DNA of 64,000 nt from Streptomyces niveus (GCF_001723055.1 NZ_MDCR01000042.1:33551-97550); one strand, 5' to 3'; shown: positions 43,882 to 53,956, counted from the first letter of the stretch. Translations and numbers: made by a program. The notes: generated by a model from the letters alone, not told the origin.

Positions 43882-45132
43882 CTACTCGGTGTGGGTGAGG
43901 ATGGAGCGGGGGTGCAGGCGCAGGATCCCGACGCCGGGGACGACCGTGGCCACCAGCGAGATGCCGAGTCCGATCCCGGCGACCCTGCCGAGATCGGCCG
44001 CCTCCATCCGCATCTCCGGCAGGGACGCGGTGTGCTCCTCGCGGGCCAGCAGCGTCTCGCCCGCCTCCGCGGCGAAGGACTGGGCGCCCAGGGCCGCGAG
44101 CGCGAGCGCGGGCAGCAGGAGGGCGGTCACCTCGACGGTGTGCTGGGCGACGAGCTTCCACTTCTTCTCGCCGAGCGCCAGCAGCATCCCCAGCTCGTCG
44201 CGCCGCTCCTTGATCGTCAGCAGCACGATCAGCCCGAGGATCACCGCGCCGGACAGCGCGATCAGCCAGAGCAGGGAGCCCGCGAACGCGCCGACCCGCC
44301 GCAGCGGCAGCACCTGGTCCCGGAACGCCTTGTCGTTGACGTCGAACCGGAAGCCGTCGCCGCCCAGCACCCGGGCGGCCTCGGCGTGCAGGCGCTCGGC
44401 CCGCTCCGGGGAGCCGATCTTGAAGACGGCCGTAGTGGGCTTCGTACCGAAACCCAGCGCGGACACGGCCGGGGCGGGGGCGTACACCTGGTTGGCGACC
44501 AGCTCGCTGGGGGCCACCCACTGGGACGGGTCCGGGCGCGGGTCCTCGTAGAGGCCGATGATCTCGAACGTCTCCGTGCGCCGGCCGTCCGACGAGCGCA
44601 GCCCGACGGTGTCGCCGGCCTTCAACTCGTTCTTGTCGGCGAGGCGTTGCTCAAGGAGTACGACCCTGCGCCCGGCGTCCTTCTCGGTGAGTGCGCGTCC
44701 GGCGACGATCCGGCTGCGGCCCGAGGCGAAGTCGAGCAGCATCTCCGAATCCCGGATGCCGTTCAGCATCAGCCCGTCCTGGCCTTCGTCCTCCGTCGCG
44801 TCACCCTCCGTCGCGTCGTCCGGCTTCGGTACGTCGGAGGTCAGCGGCGTGAGGCCCGACGGCTTCGCCGCCCCGCGCAGCAGCGGGTTGTACCGCTCCA
44901 CCAGCGGGGACGAGCCCAGCGCGGCGGCCGTGGCCAGGGTCAGTCTGTCGCCGCGTACGGTGACGTCGACCCCGATACGGCGCTGCGCCTCCGCCTCCTG
45001 TCTGCTCGTCGCGCCCTGGAGCAGGAACCCGCCGAGCAGCAGCGTGCAGATGACCAGGAAGATCCCCAGCAGGAGGGCGGTCTTGGCTCTTCTGGCCACC
45101 AGGCTGAGGGCCGCACGCTTGACGAAGTTCAT
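43882..45132 (-). CDS. FtsX-type ABC permease (copy 1)
   Basis: 416 aa with the same four-helix MacB/FtsX layout: MNFVKRAALSLVARRAKTALLLG, extracytoplasmic domain, LGEKKWKLVAQH and the ending GILRLHPRSILTHTE. It pairs with the second permease, most likely as a heterodimer powered by the ATPase. First gene of the operon; its promoter shares the 129-bp region with the divergent response regulator, which carries the repeat operators. Likely role: efflux or envelope-stress response, by analogy with similar regulator-linked exporters. Confidence 0.92.
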   Translation of the reverse strand: MNFVKRAALSLVARRAKTALLLGIFLVICTLLLGGFLLQGATSRQEAEAQRRIGVDVTVRGDRLTLATAAALGSSPLVERYNPLLRGAAKPSGLTPLTSDVPKPDDATEGDATEDEGQDGLMLNGIRDSEMLLDFASGRSRIVAGRALTEKDAGRRVVLLEQRLADKNELKAGDTVGLRSSDGRRTETFEIIGLYEDPRPDPSQWVAPSELVANQVYAPAPAVSALGFGTKPTTAVFKIGSPERAERLHAEAARVLGGDGFRFDVNDKAFRDQVLPLRRVGAFAGSLLWLIALSGAVILGLIVLLTIKERRDELGMLLALGEKKWKLVAQHTVEVTALLLPALALAALGAQSFAAEAGETLLAREEHTASLPEMRMEAADLGRVAGIGLGISLVATVVPGVGILRLHPRSILTHTE

Positions 45133-45162
45133 GGCGAGAAGAACAGCAAGGCGGGCCGCGCA

Positions 45163-45231
45163 GCGGGATAAGCCCCGTTACCGCGGCATAAGAAGAGGCC
45201 GCGGGGACGGCCCGTGGGATGTTTATGCCGC
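45163..45231. promoter_or_regulatory. GCGGSATAAG boxes: probable response-regulator operator
   Basis: Box 1 GCGGGATAAG (45163-45172) and box 2 GCGGCATAAG (45183-45192) are direct repeats exactly 20 bp apart, two helical turns. Box 3, TTTATGCCGC (45222-45231), is the inverted copy; its inner nine bases mirror box 2 perfectly. Direct repeats on one face of the helix suit OmpR-family dimers. They lie between the exporter operon and the regulator gene. Confidence 0.65.
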
Positions 45232-45261
45232 TGCGAACCGGCGCGTGCTTTGCTGCGGTTC

Positions 45262-45924
45262 ATGAGAGTTCTGGTAGCCGAGGACCACCGCATACTGGCG
45301 CGGACCGTCGCGACCGGGCTGCGCAGGCAGTCGATGGCGGTCGACCTCGCCGCGTCCGGCGACGAGGCCGAGCGGATGTGCCTGCTCACCGACTACGACG
45401 TCCTGATCCTCGACCGCGACCTGCCGGTGCTGAGCGGCGACGAGGTCTGCCGCAGGCTCCGCGAACTGGTCGACCCGCCGCGCATCCTGATGCTGACGGC
45501 GGCCGGCGGGATCGAGGACAGGGTCTACGGGCTGGAGCACCTGGGCGCCGACGACTATCTCGCCAAGCCCTTCGACTTCGCCGAACTCGTGGCGCGTGTA
45601 CGGGCGTTGAGCCGCCGCGCGCCCAAGCCGCCGCCGCTCGTCATCCGGCACGGGGGCATCTGTCTGGACCGGGACCGGCGCGAGGTGCGGGTCGACGGCA
45701 GAGAGGTCGACCTGACGCCCAAGGAGTTCGCCGTACTCCAGAGGCTGATCGAGGCGGGCGGCGACGCGGTCCCCCACGGGGAGCTGGTGCGTTCCGTCTG
45801 GGACGAGCACCTGGACCCGCGCACCAGCGCGGTACGCGCCACCATCAGCCGGCTGCGCGGCAAACTCGGCGCCCCGGACGCCGTCGTCGCGGACACCGGT
45901 GAGGGGTACCGCCTGTGGCGCTGA
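45262..45924 (+). CDS. OmpR-family response regulator
   Basis: 220 aa from ATG 45262. Receiver domain with acidic pocket ED (7-8), phosphoacceptor Asp51 (LILDRDLP) and Lys in LAKPF near 101. The winged-helix DNA-binding domain (about 125-218) ends DTGEGYRLWR. It is cotranscribed with the overlapping kinase gene and divergent from the FtsX exporter operon, which it probably activates through the GCGGSATAAG boxes. Confidence 0.95.
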   Translation: MRVLVAEDHRILARTVATGLRRQSMAVDLAASGDEAERMCLLTDYDVLILDRDLPVLSGDEVCRRLRELVDPPRILMLTAAGGIEDRVYGLEHLGADDYLAKPFDFAELVARVRALSRRAPKPPPLVIRHGGICLDRDRREVRVDGREVDLTPKEFAVLQRLIEAGGDAVPHGELVRSVWDEHLDPRTSAVRATISRLRGKLGAPDAVVADTGEGYRLWR

Positions 45925-47219
45925 CCCGGGCTCTCGTGCCCGCCCTCGCGCACCCGGTAACGGCCCTGCGTGGACTGCCTTTCCGCGTCAGGCTGGCGGG
46001 CGCCTTCGCCGGTCTCTTCCTGCTGTCCGGGGTGGCGCTGCTGGCTTTCGTGGTGGTGCTGGCCCGCTACGGCACCACGCAGCAGGTGCGGGACAGCGAG
46101 ATCACTCGCGGGGCCGGGGCCGGGACCGGGGCCGGGACCGGCGGGTGGACCGGCGTGGGCCCGTACGGTACGTCCAGCCCGGCCTCCCCCACCGACCCGA
46201 CGGGCGGCCCGACCGGAGGCCCGGCCGGCGGCCCGACGGGCTCGGCGTTCCCCTCGCCGTACGCCGCCGGCGACAGCATCGCCGTCCGCCTGGTCGACCG
46301 GACCGTCAGCGCCGTCCAGGAAGCGGCGCTGGACCAGATGCTTCTCTGGTCCGGGATCGGTCTGCTCCTGATCGCCCTGCTCGCCGCCGTCATGGGCTGG
46401 TGGCTCGCCAGCCGCGCCCTGCGTCCGGTCGTCGCCGTGACGGACGCCGCCCGCCGGATCAGCGAGCAGAATCTGCACGAACGGCTCGCCCTCACCGGCC
46501 CCGACGACGAACTCCACCGGCTCGCCGACACCTTCGACACCATGCTCGACCGCCTGGAGAAGTCCTTCGAGAGCCAGCGCCGCTTCGTCGCCAACGCCTC
46601 GCACGAACTGCGCACCCCGCTGGCCGCTCAGCGCGCGAGCCTCGAAGTCGGACTGGCCGACCCGCTCCCCGCCGGTCTGGCCGACGTACGCGACGACCTC
46701 CTCACGGTCAATCGCGACGCGGAGAAGCTGGTCACCTCCCTGCTCCTGCTCGCCCGCAGCGACAGCGGCATGGTGACGACCGAACGGGTCGAACTGACAG
46801 AGGTGGCGGGGCAGTTGGTCGGCGGAACACAGCCGTTGGCGAGGGAGCGGGGCGTGTCCATCACGCTGAGCGCCGACCGGCCGCTGCCGGTGGAGGGCGA
46901 CCCGGTGCTGCTACGGCACCTGTTGACGAACCTGCTGCACAACGCCGTCCAGTACAACCGGCCCGGCGGAGCCGTGTCGCTGAGCCTCGCCGACCGTACG
47001 CTGACGGTCACGAACACCGGCAAGCCCGTGCGGCCGGACCAGGTCGCCGATCTCTTCGAACCCTTCCGCCGCCTCGGCGAGGACCGTACCGGCGCCACCG
47101 GCCACGGACTCGGCCTCTCCATCGCCAGGTCCATCACCACGGCGCACGGCGGGCGCATCGCCGCCCGGCCGGGTGACGACGGAGGGCTCACCGTCTCCGT
47201 CACCTTCGGCGACGCCTGA
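45915..47219 (+). CDS. Sensor histidine kinase
   Basis: 434 aa; the GTG start overlaps the regulator gene by 10 bp. Two helices (about 28-50 and 135-160) frame an extracytoplasmic loop that is mostly low-complexity Gly/Thr/Pro (GGPTGGPAGGPTG). A HAMP domain follows, then the H-box ASHELRTPLA, N-box LLHNAVQYN and G-box GHGLGLSIAR. It probably phosphorylates the adjacent regulator. The loop has no recognisable ligand fold, hinting that the membrane part or a partner such as the transporter does the sensing. Confidence 0.94.
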   Translation: MALTRALVPALAHPVTALRGLPFRVRLAGAFAGLFLLSGVALLAFVVVLARYGTTQQVRDSEITRGAGAGTGAGTGGWTGVGPYGTSSPASPTDPTGGPTGGPAGGPTGSAFPSPYAAGDSIAVRLVDRTVSAVQEAALDQMLLWSGIGLLLIALLAAVMGWWLASRALRPVVAVTDAARRISEQNLHERLALTGPDDELHRLADTFDTMLDRLEKSFESQRRFVANASHELRTPLAAQRASLEVGLADPLPAGLADVRDDLLTVNRDAEKLVTSLLLLARSDSGMVTTERVELTEVAGQLVGGTQPLARERGVSITLSADRPLPVEGDPVLLRHLLTNLLHNAVQYNRPGGAVSLSLADRTLTVTNTGKPVRPDQVADLFEPFRRLGEDRTGATGHGLGLSIARSITTAHGGRIAARPGDDGGLTVSVTFGDA

Positions 47220-47272
47220 ACCGGACCTCGGACCGGTACAGGCGCCGCGCCTCGGGTACTCGGCTCAGGTGC

Positions 47273-49093
47273 TCAGCCGGTGATCTTGAAGGTGGCCGAC
47301 GAGTCGTTCTGGATCGCGACCTGCCCCGGGAGCAGATTCTGCACCGTGTTCCCGGTGAAGGCCCCCGTGCCGGTGACTCCCGCCGGGATCCAGATCCCCT
47401 GCTTCGCCGGCCGGTCGATCGTGTTGTTCGTCAGGGTCACCTTGACGCGCGACTTGTCGATCTGGAGCCCCGCGCGGAGGGCTCCGCGCATGACGTTGTC
47501 GCTCATGGTGACGTTCGTGTACGCGTCGGGGAACTGTGAGGTGGCGGCCGGGGAGCCGATGTGGACCCCGTGCCGGGTGCCGTTCCAACCGCCGCCGCCG
47601 AGCAGGACGTTCCCGCTGACCGTGGCCGACTCCAGGGGGTGGCCCGAGTCACCGAACACGCTGATCTCCAGGGCGCTGTTCGAGGACACGCTGTTCACCA
47701 GGTTGTTCTTCACCTCGACGTTGCGCCCGCCGGCGATTCGGATGCCGTTGGCCCACCAGGGCGCGATCGCGGTGTTGTTCAGAATCTTCGCGCCGCTGAC
47801 CTGGCCGTTGTTCCCGTTGGCACCGGCGTCCGCGTACGTGGCGTAGGAATCGTCACCGGTGTTGCGGGCGAAGTTGTTCCGGACGGTGATGTTGAGGCCG
47901 AGCTTGTCCGGATGCGGGGTGTTGCCGTTGTTGATGTTGTAGCCGTCGCCGTAGCTGTCCGCGGTCCGGCTGTTCTGGAGTACGCCGTTGCTCCCCGACA
48001 GCCAGTTGGCGTCGATGTGCCGCGTCCAGAGCCGGTCGACCAGCCAGCCTCCGGCGCCGCTGGCGTTGATTCCGTAGTCCGAACCGCCGGTGCCACCGAT
48101 GCCCCGCCAGATCGCGTTCGCGTCGATCTGGAGATCCGTCAGCGTGGTGCCCGAGCCCACCAGGATCTGCGAACGCCAGGAGTTGGCCGGCAGCGGAACC
48201 TTGCGATAGATGGTGGAATGCCACATACCGGCGCCCTGCACCTTCACACCGGTGAAGTCCAGCGGCTTGGACACCAGGCTGTTGGTCAGATACTTGCCCG
48301 GCGGGATCCACACCGACTTCTTCTCGGCCCGGGCGGTATTCACCGTGTTCTGGATGGCGACCGTCGAATCCTTCACAAACTTCGGGTCAGCGCCGTTGCT
48401 CACGACGGAGATCGAGTTCGCGGGCTGAGTCAGCGCGGGAGCGACATTCTCCAGATCCACGGAATCGATGTCGTAAACGGCCGCCGTGTTGCCGGCGTCC
48501 TTCTGGAGTTTGATGGTGCTGCCGGCGGCGATGGGGGCGCCGGTGACCCAGACGGGGAATTCGTTGTAGAAGCGGTAGGCCTGTCCGCCGGCGTTGGGAT
48601 CGTCGGGGTTGGTGGTCGCGCCGCGGTAGTTCCAGGCCTGGCGGGAGTCGAGCGTGATGGCCTGGCGGAAGACGTTGTTCACGTACAGATTGAGCGTGGC
48701 GGTGATGCCGCCACCGCCCGGCGCGTCGGGAATCGAGGCGCGGACGACCAGCGTGTTGGCGTTCTTGCCGGTGCTGTTCGGGAGCGTCACCGAGTCGCCG
48801 TTGCTCTTCAGCTCGACCAGCGCGTAGCCCGACGCCTCGGTCTCCAGGGTGGCCTTGGTCGGCGCGGTCGCGCCGGGGCTGATGGATCGTACGGTGGCAC
48901 CGCCGCCGCGCTGCCCGGCCTCGGCTTCGAGCGTGACGAAGGGTGTGGTGGCACCGGCGGCGGCTGCGACGGCGTTCGCGTCCGCGCGTGCGGCGACGGC
49001 CTCGGCGCGAATCTCTTCTTGGGGAGGGACGGACAGCGCGCAGACGGCGAGCAGCGCGCTGCCACAGAGGACGGAGAAGCCTCTTCGGAACAC
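47273..49093 (-). CDS. Secreted beta-helix protein, GH87 mycodextranase-like
   Basis: 606 aa with an N-terminal signal peptide (FSVLCGSALLAVCALSV). Residues about 50-215 resemble a carbohydrate-binding module (FVTLEAEAGQRGGG... AVYDIDSVDLENV). The rest is a right-handed parallel beta-helix with repeated Asn-rich turns (ITVRNNFARN, VEVKNNLVNS, VTMSDNVMRG). Acidic clusters SYGDGYN and NTGDDSYATYADAG are candidate catalytic residues and fit the alpha-1,3-glucanase (GH87) layout, but the family call is tentative. No lipobox or membrane anchor, so it is probably released. Confidence 0.75.
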   Translation of the reverse strand: MFRRGFSVLCGSALLAVCALSVPPQEEIRAEAVAARADANAVAAAAGATTPFVTLEAEAGQRGGGATVRSISPGATAPTKATLETEASGYALVELKSNGDSVTLPNSTGKNANTLVVRASIPDAPGGGGITATLNLYVNNVFRQAITLDSRQAWNYRGATTNPDDPNAGGQAYRFYNEFPVWVTGAPIAAGSTIKLQKDAGNTAAVYDIDSVDLENVAPALTQPANSISVVSNGADPKFVKDSTVAIQNTVNTARAEKKSVWIPPGKYLTNSLVSKPLDFTGVKVQGAGMWHSTIYRKVPLPANSWRSQILVGSGTTLTDLQIDANAIWRGIGGTGGSDYGINASGAGGWLVDRLWTRHIDANWLSGSNGVLQNSRTADSYGDGYNINNGNTPHPDKLGLNITVRNNFARNTGDDSYATYADAGANGNNGQVSGAKILNNTAIAPWWANGIRIAGGRNVEVKNNLVNSVSSNSALEISVFGDSGHPLESATVSGNVLLGGGGWNGTRHGVHIGSPAATSQFPDAYTNVTMSDNVMRGALRAGLQIDKSRVKVTLTNNTIDRPAKQGIWIPAGVTGTGAFTGNTVQNLLPGQVAIQNDSSATFKITG

Positions 49094-49150
49094 AGGTCAC
49101 CCCTTGGCGAATTCATGGCAAGTACCGCCATGGTCCGACGGCGACCCGCG

Positions 49151-49160
49151 ATTGCGCAAT
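49151..49160. promoter_or_regulatory. Palindrome ATTGCGCAAT upstream of the beta-helix gene
   Basis: A perfect 10-bp palindrome 58 bp before the start of the secreted beta-helix gene, in an A/T-rich stretch that also has TTGACA on the minus strand (49192-49187). Operator-like, but no regulator is assigned. Confidence 0.35.
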
Positions 49161-49302
49161 AGGCGTGCCAACTCCGGGAAATTCTCTGTCAATTAAATTA
49201 ATTTCCACGAGTCCGATTCGGTGAGGTTTTTCCATTACCCAATTCGCGGCATGGAGACCATTCCGGACGCCCGGCTTCACCGCGCGGACCCGCTACATAC
49301 CC

Positions 49303-49968
49303 TCAAGCTCCTTCGAGTGCCTTGAGGGCGATGTTGAGTTCGAGGACGTTGACGCGTGGTTCGCCGATGAAGCCGAGGATGCGGTTGTCGGTGTGCTGGT
49401 CGACGAGGTTCTGGACCTTCGCGACGGGGAGGTTGTTGAGTTTGGCGATGCGGTGGGTCTGGATGTGGGCGTACTGGGGGGAGATGGCGGGGTCGAGGCC
49501 GGAGCCGGAGGAGGTGACGGCGTCGGGGGGTACGTCGGAGGGTTTGACGTGGTAGCCGTCGACGGAGTTGTCCTTGATGACGGCGGCCTTGGCGTCCTTG
49601 ACCCATTGGATCAGTTCCTCGTTGTCGCCTGCCCTGTTGGTGGCGCCGGAGAGGAGGAGTTTGTACTGGGTGTTGACGGTGTTGGTGCCGAGTCCGTTGG
49701 AGGGGCGGGGCTGGAACCACTTGAGGTCGGGCTCGGGGGTCTCCTGCCCCTTCTTCAGGGGGAGGTCGTAGCGCTGGCCGATGAGGGAGGAGCCCACGCT
49801 CTTGCCGTGGGAGGTGATCTCGGAGCCGTTGGCCTGGTGAGGGAAGAGGGCCTGTCCGATGCCCATGACGGTGAGGGGATAGAGCACGCCGCAGACGAGG
49901 GTCAGGACGAGGAGGGTGCGCAGTGCGGCGCCGAGGAGGCGGGTGGTGCCGCGGAGGGTGGTGTTCAT
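49303..49968 (-). CDS. kdpC: Potassium-transporting ATPase subunit KdpC
   Basis: 221 aa with one N-terminal membrane helix (LLVLTLVCGVLYPLTVMGIGQALFP) and the KdpC outer domain, including GSSLIGQ, WFQPRPS, SGSGLDPAISP and GFIGEPRVNVLELN. It stabilises the KdpAB complex and raises K+ affinity. It follows kdpB by 5 bp and ends the operon. No kdpD or kdpE gene is next to it. Confidence 0.96.
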   Translation of the reverse strand: MNTTLRGTTRLLGAALRTLLVLTLVCGVLYPLTVMGIGQALFPHQANGSEITSHGKSVGSSLIGQRYDLPLKKGQETPEPDLKWFQPRPSNGLGTNTVNTQYKLLLSGATNRAGDNEELIQWVKDAKAAVIKDNSVDGYHVKPSDVPPDAVTSSGSGLDPAISPQYAHIQTHRIAKLNNLPVAKVQNLVDQHTDNRILGFIGEPRVNVLELNIALKALEGA

Positions 49969-49973
49969 GGGGT

Positions 49974-52118
49974 TCAGCCGATCCCGGGGATGAGGGAGAT
50001 GAGGAGGTCGATGGCTTTGATGCCGGCGAAGGGGGCGATGAGGCCGCCGAGGCCGTAGACGCCGAGGTTGCGGCGGAGCATCCGGTCGGCGCTCATGGGC
50101 CGGTAGCGCACTCCGCGCAGGGCGAGGGGCACGAGGGCGATGATGATCAGGGCGTTGAAGACGACGGCGGACAGGATCGCGGACTCGGGTGAGGACAGGC
50201 GCATGATGTTGAGCGTGTCCAGGCCCGGATAGACGACGGCGAACATGGCGGGGATGATCGCGAAGTACTTCGCGACGTCGTTGGCGATGGAGAACGTCGT
50301 CAGCGCACCGCGGGTGATGAGGAGTTGCTTCCCGATCTCGACGATCTCGATGAGTTTCGTCGGGTTGGAGTCCAGGTCGACCATGTTCCCGGCCTCTTTC
50401 GCGGCCGAGGTGCCGGTGTTCATCGCCACACCCACATCGGCCTGGGCCAGCGCGGGGGCGTCGTTGGTGCCGTCGCCGGTCATCGCGACGAGTTTCCCGC
50501 CCGCCTGCTCCCGCCGGATCAACGCCATCTTGTCCTCGGGGGTGGCCTCGGCGAGGAAGTCGTCGACCCCGGCCTCCTGCGCGATGGCACGCGCCGTCAG
50601 CGGGTTGTCACCCGTGATCATCACCGTCTTGATGCCCATCCGGCGCAGTTCCCCGAACCGCTCCCGCATCCCCTCCTTCACCACATCCTTCAGATGGATC
50701 ACACCCAGAACCCGCGCCCCGCGCTCATCCTCCACAGCGACCAGCAGGGGAGTGCCGCCTGCCTGAGAGATCTCACTGGCGGTCGTGTCGGCGTCGGCGG
50801 CCACCTGACCACCGCGTTCGGTGACCCAGTTGCTGACCGAACCGGTCGCGCCCTTACGGATCTTGCGCGCGTCCACATCCACACCCGACATCCGGGTCTG
50901 CGCCGTGAAGACGATCCACTCGGCGTGCGCCAGCTCGCCCTGGTGGCGCTCCCGCAGGCCGTACTTCTCCTTGGCGAGTACGACGATGGACCGGCCCTCT
51001 GGTGTCTCGTCGGCGAGCGACGAAAGCTGCGCGGCATCCGCCAGTTCGGCCTCCATGACCCCCTTCACCGGTACGAACTCGGCCGCCTGCCGGTTGCCGA
51101 GGGTGATGGTGCCGGTCTTGTCCAGCAGCAGCGTCGACACGTCTCCCGCCGCCTCCACCGCACGCCCCGACATCGCGAGAACGTTGCGCTGGACGAGGCG
51201 GTCCATGCCCGCGATGCCGATCGCGGACAGGAGCGCGCCGATGGTGGTGGGGATCAGACACACCAGGAGCGCGGTCAGGACGATCATGGACTGCTGGGCG
51301 CCGGCGTAGATCGCGAACGGCTGGAGAGTGACGACGGCCAGCAGGAACACGATCGTGAGCGACGCGAGAAGAATGTTCAGCGCGATCTCGTTGGGGGTCT
51401 TCTGCCGCGCCGCGCCCTCGACCAGCGCGATCATGCGGTCGATGAACGTCTCACCCGGCTTCGTCGTGATCTTGACGACGATCCGGTCCGACAGCACCTT
51501 CGTCCCGCCGGTCACCGCGCTGCGATCCCCGCCCGACTCCCGGATCACCGGGGCCGATTCACCGGTGATCGCCGACTCGTCCACCGAGGCGACACCCTCA
51601 ACCACATCACCGTCACCCGGGATGACATCCCCCGCCTCGCACACCACAAGGTCACCGATACGCAGCGCCGTTCCCGCCACCCGCTCCTCCGCGGACCCGG
51701 TCAGGCGCCGTGCGACCGAGTCGGTCTTCGCCTTGCGCAGGGTGTCGGCCTGGGCCTTGCCGCGACCCTCGGCCACCGCTTCCGCGAGGTTCGCGAAGAT
51801 GGTCGTCAGCCACAGCCATCCGGCGATCGCCCACCCGAACCACTCACCCGGCTTCGTGATCGCCAGCACCGTGGTGAACACCGACCCGATCTCGACCACG
51901 AACATCACCGGCGACTTCACCATCACCCGCGGATCAAGCTTCCTGATCGCATCGGGAAGTGACTTGACCAGCTGCTTCGGGTCGAACAGACCGCCCCCGA
52001 CACGCCCGTCGGGCTGGTGGCGGGTGGGCACATCGCTGTGCGGGGCCAGGGTCGGGGTCTCGGGGGACTTCGAGCCGCTGGACTTGGCGGCCTTGTCGAG
52101 GTTGGTGGGTCTGGTCAT
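49974..52118 (-). CDS. kdpB: Potassium-transporting P-type ATPase subunit KdpB
   Basis: 714 aa from ATG 52118, overlapping the kdpA stop (ATGA). Phosphorylation motif DKTGT at 333-337, TGES at 185-188, [10 protein letters not shown] and [23 protein letters not shown] hinge are intact. It powers K+ uptake by KdpA. An N-terminal tail of about 45 aa is disordered. A larger open frame running upstream through kdpA is an out-of-frame artefact. Confidence 0.97.
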   Translation of the reverse strand: MTRPTNLDKAAKSSGSKSPETPTLAPHSDVPTRHQPDGRVGGGLFDPKQLVKSLPDAIRKLDPRVMVKSPVMFVVEIGSVFTTVLAITKPGEWFGWAIAGWLWLTTIFANLAEAVAEGRGKAQADTLRKAKTDSVARRLTGSAEERVAGTALRIGDLVVCEAGDVIPGDGDVVEGVASVDESAITGESAPVIRESGGDRSAVTGGTKVLSDRIVVKITTKPGETFIDRMIALVEGAARQKTPNEIALNILLASLTIVFLLAVVTLQPFAIYAGAQQSMIVLTALLVCLIPTTIGALLSAIGIAGMDRLVQRNVLAMSGRAVEAAGDVSTLLLDKTGTITLGNRQAAEFVPVKGVMEAELADAAQLSSLADETPEGRSIVVLAKEKYGLRERHQGELAHAEWIVFTAQTRMSGVDVDARKIRKGATGSVSNWVTERGGQVAADADTTASEISQAGGTPLLVAVEDERGARVLGVIHLKDVVKEGMRERFGELRRMGIKTVMITGDNPLTARAIAQEAGVDDFLAEATPEDKMALIRREQAGGKLVAMTGDGTNDAPALAQADVGVAMNTGTSAAKEAGNMVDLDSNPTKLIEIVEIGKQLLITRGALTTFSIANDVAKYFAIIPAMFAVVYPGLDTLNIMRLSSPESAILSAVVFNALIIIALVPLALRGVRYRPMSADRMLRRNLGVYGLGGLIAPFAGIKAIDLLISLIPGIG

Positions 52119-53779
52119 GACGCGAGTCCTTCGGCGAGCGGTCCCAGCGCGAGTGCGGGGAAGTAGGTCAGACCGGCGACGATCATGATCGTGCCGACGA
52201 GGAGCCCGCTGAACAGCGGCTTGTCCGTACGCAACGTGCCCGCGGTCGCCGGTACCGGCTTCTGCTCGGCGAGCGACCCGGCCAGTGCCAGCACGAACAC
52301 CATCGGCAGGAAACGCCCCAGCAGCATCGCGACACCGATCGAGGTGTTGAACCACTGCGTGTCCGCGTTCAGCCCGGCGAACGCCGAACCGTTGTTGTTC
52401 GCACCCGACGTATACGCGTACAGAATCTCCGAGAAACCATGCGCCCCACTGTTCGTCAGCGAATTGACGGGAGTGGGCAAAGCCATTGCGACGGCGGTGA
52501 AGCACAACACCAGAGCGGGGGTGATGAGGATGTAGCACGCGGCGAACTTGATCTGCCGGGTGCCGATCTTCTTCCCCAGATATTCGGGGGTCCGGCCGAC
52601 CATCAGCCCCGCCAGGAACACCGCGATCACCGCCATGACGAGAATCCCGTACAGCCCCGACCCGACCCCGCCGGGCGCGATCTCGCCCAACTGCATACCC
52701 AGCATTGCGATTCCGCCGCCGAAACCCGTGTACGACGACAGGAACGAGTTCACCGCACCCGTCGACGTCAACGTCGTCGCCACCGAGAAAATGGAGGAGG
52801 CGCCGATCCCGAAACGGGTCTCCTTGCCCTCCAGCGCACCGCCGGCGATGTCGTACGCCGGCGCCCCGTGGTGGAATTCGGTCCACATCATCAGGCCGGT
52901 GAACACCACCCAGATCACGGTCATCGTCGCCAGGATCGCGTACCCCTGCCGCACACTTCCCACCATCCGCCCGAACGTCCGCGTCAACGACAGCGGAATC
53001 AGCAGGATCAGGAAGATCTCCAGCAGGTTCGACAGCCCGTTGGGGTTCTCGAAGGGGTGCGCGGAGTTGGCGTTGAAGTAACCGCCGCCGTTGGTCCCCA
53101 GCTCCTTGATGGCCTCCTGCGACGCCACCGCCCCGCCGTTCCACTGCTGCGAGCCGCCCATGAACCGGCCCACCTCATGGATCCCGGCGAAGTTCTGAAT
53201 CGCTCCGCACGCCACCAGCAGCACCGCCCCGACCAGGGCGATCGGCAGCAGAATCCGCACCGTGCCGCGCACCAGGTCGGCCCAGAAGTTGCCCAGTTCA
53301 CCGGTACGCGTACGGGCGAAGCCCCGCACGAGGGCCACCGCGACCGCCATGCCCACCGCGGCCGACAGGAAGTTCTGCACCGCCAGACCACCGGTCTGCA
53401 CGACATGGCCCATGGCCTGCTCGCCGTAGTACGACTGCCAGTTGGTGTTCGACACGAACGACGCCGCGGTGTTGAACGCCTGGTCCGGATCGATCGACGC
53501 GAAACCCAGCGAGCCCGGCAGGCTGCCCTGGACCCGTTGCAGCAGGTAAAGGAAGAGAACACTCACCAGCGAGAAGCCCAGAACACCGCGCAGATAGGCG
53601 GGCCAGCGCATCTCGGTGGCGGGATTGGCACCCACAGCACGGTAGATCCACTTCTCCACACGCAAATGCTTCGGAGAGGAATACACACCGGCCATGTAAT
53701 CGCCGAGAGGGCGGTATGCCAGAGCCAGCGCCACCATCAGCGCGAGGAACTGCAGCACACCGGCAAGGACGGGGCTCAT
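52115..53779 (-). CDS. kdpA: Potassium-transporting ATPase subunit KdpA
   Basis: 554 aa from ATG 53779. Channel-like K+-binding subunit with about ten helices. The selectivity-filter repeats are visible: [49 protein letters not shown] and [13 protein letters not shown]. It lies 7 bp after kdpF and overlaps kdpB. High-affinity K+ uptake under K+ limitation. Confidence 0.97.
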   Translation of the reverse strand: MSPVLAGVLQFLALMVALALAYRPLGDYMAGVYSSPKHLRVEKWIYRAVGANPATEMRWPAYLRGVLGFSLVSVLFLYLLQRVQGSLPGSLGFASIDPDQAFNTAASFVSNTNWQSYYGEQAMGHVVQTGGLAVQNFLSAAVGMAVAVALVRGFARTRTGELGNFWADLVRGTVRILLPIALVGAVLLVACGAIQNFAGIHEVGRFMGGSQQWNGGAVASQEAIKELGTNGGGYFNANSAHPFENPNGLSNLLEIFLILLIPLSLTRTFGRMVGSVRQGYAILATMTVIWVVFTGLMMWTEFHHGAPAYDIAGGALEGKETRFGIGASSIFSVATTLTSTGAVNSFLSSYTGFGGGIAMLGMQLGEIAPGGVGSGLYGILVMAVIAVFLAGLMVGRTPEYLGKKIGTRQIKFAACYILITPALVLCFTAVAMALPTPVNSLTNSGAHGFSEILYAYTSGANNNGSAFAGLNADTQWFNTSIGVAMLLGRFLPMVFVLALAGSLAEQKPVPATAGTLRTDKPLFSGLLVGTIMIVAGLTYFPALALGPLAEGLAS

Positions 53780-53786
53780 CAGGGCT

Positions 53787-53876
53787 TCAGAACCTCTCCG
53801 GGAACACAAGGGCGAGGACCAGATAGCCCAGCAGAGCGACAGCGACAACAAGACCGACAACATTCTCCACGGTCAC
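53787..53876 (-). CDS. kdpF: Small Kdp subunit KdpF
   Basis: 29 aa, GTG start: a single transmembrane helix (VENVVGLVVAVALLGYLVLALVFPERF) ending in the FPERF typical of KdpF. Stabilises the KdpABC complex. It overlaps the preceding 27-aa frame as GTGA and is followed by kdpA. Confidence 0.92.
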   Translation of the reverse strand: MTVENVVGLVVAVALLGYLVLALVFPERF

Positions 53877-53956
53877 AGCTTCGCCACCCCCCTGGCAACA
53901 AAAGCCACCAACGCGAACAACGCGATCGTGACCACGACGAAGACCACATCGGCCAC
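53873..53956 (-). CDS. 27-aa single-helix peptide at the head of the kdp operon
   Basis: GTG 53956 to TGA 53873. A good site (AGGAG, 6-nt spacing) precedes the start. The peptide is one hydrophobic helix, DVVFVVVTIALFALVAFVARG, with a short basic end. The stop overlaps the kdpF start (GTGA), so kdpF translation depends on it. It resembles KdpF in size and topology, but its sequence is different and lacks FPERF. It could be a second small Kdp-associated subunit or a translational leader. Confidence 0.7.
   Translation of the reverse strand: MADVVFVVVTIALFALVAFVARGVAKL

Noticed and set aside
47220..47272. ACCGG...CCGGT short inverted repeat after the histidine kinase gene
   Set aside because: Only five base pairs; too weak to call a terminator in this base composition.
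52119..53144. Upstream extension of the KdpB frame
   Set aside because: Runs out of frame through kdpA; real KdpB homology begins at the ATG at 52118 with ATGA coupling.
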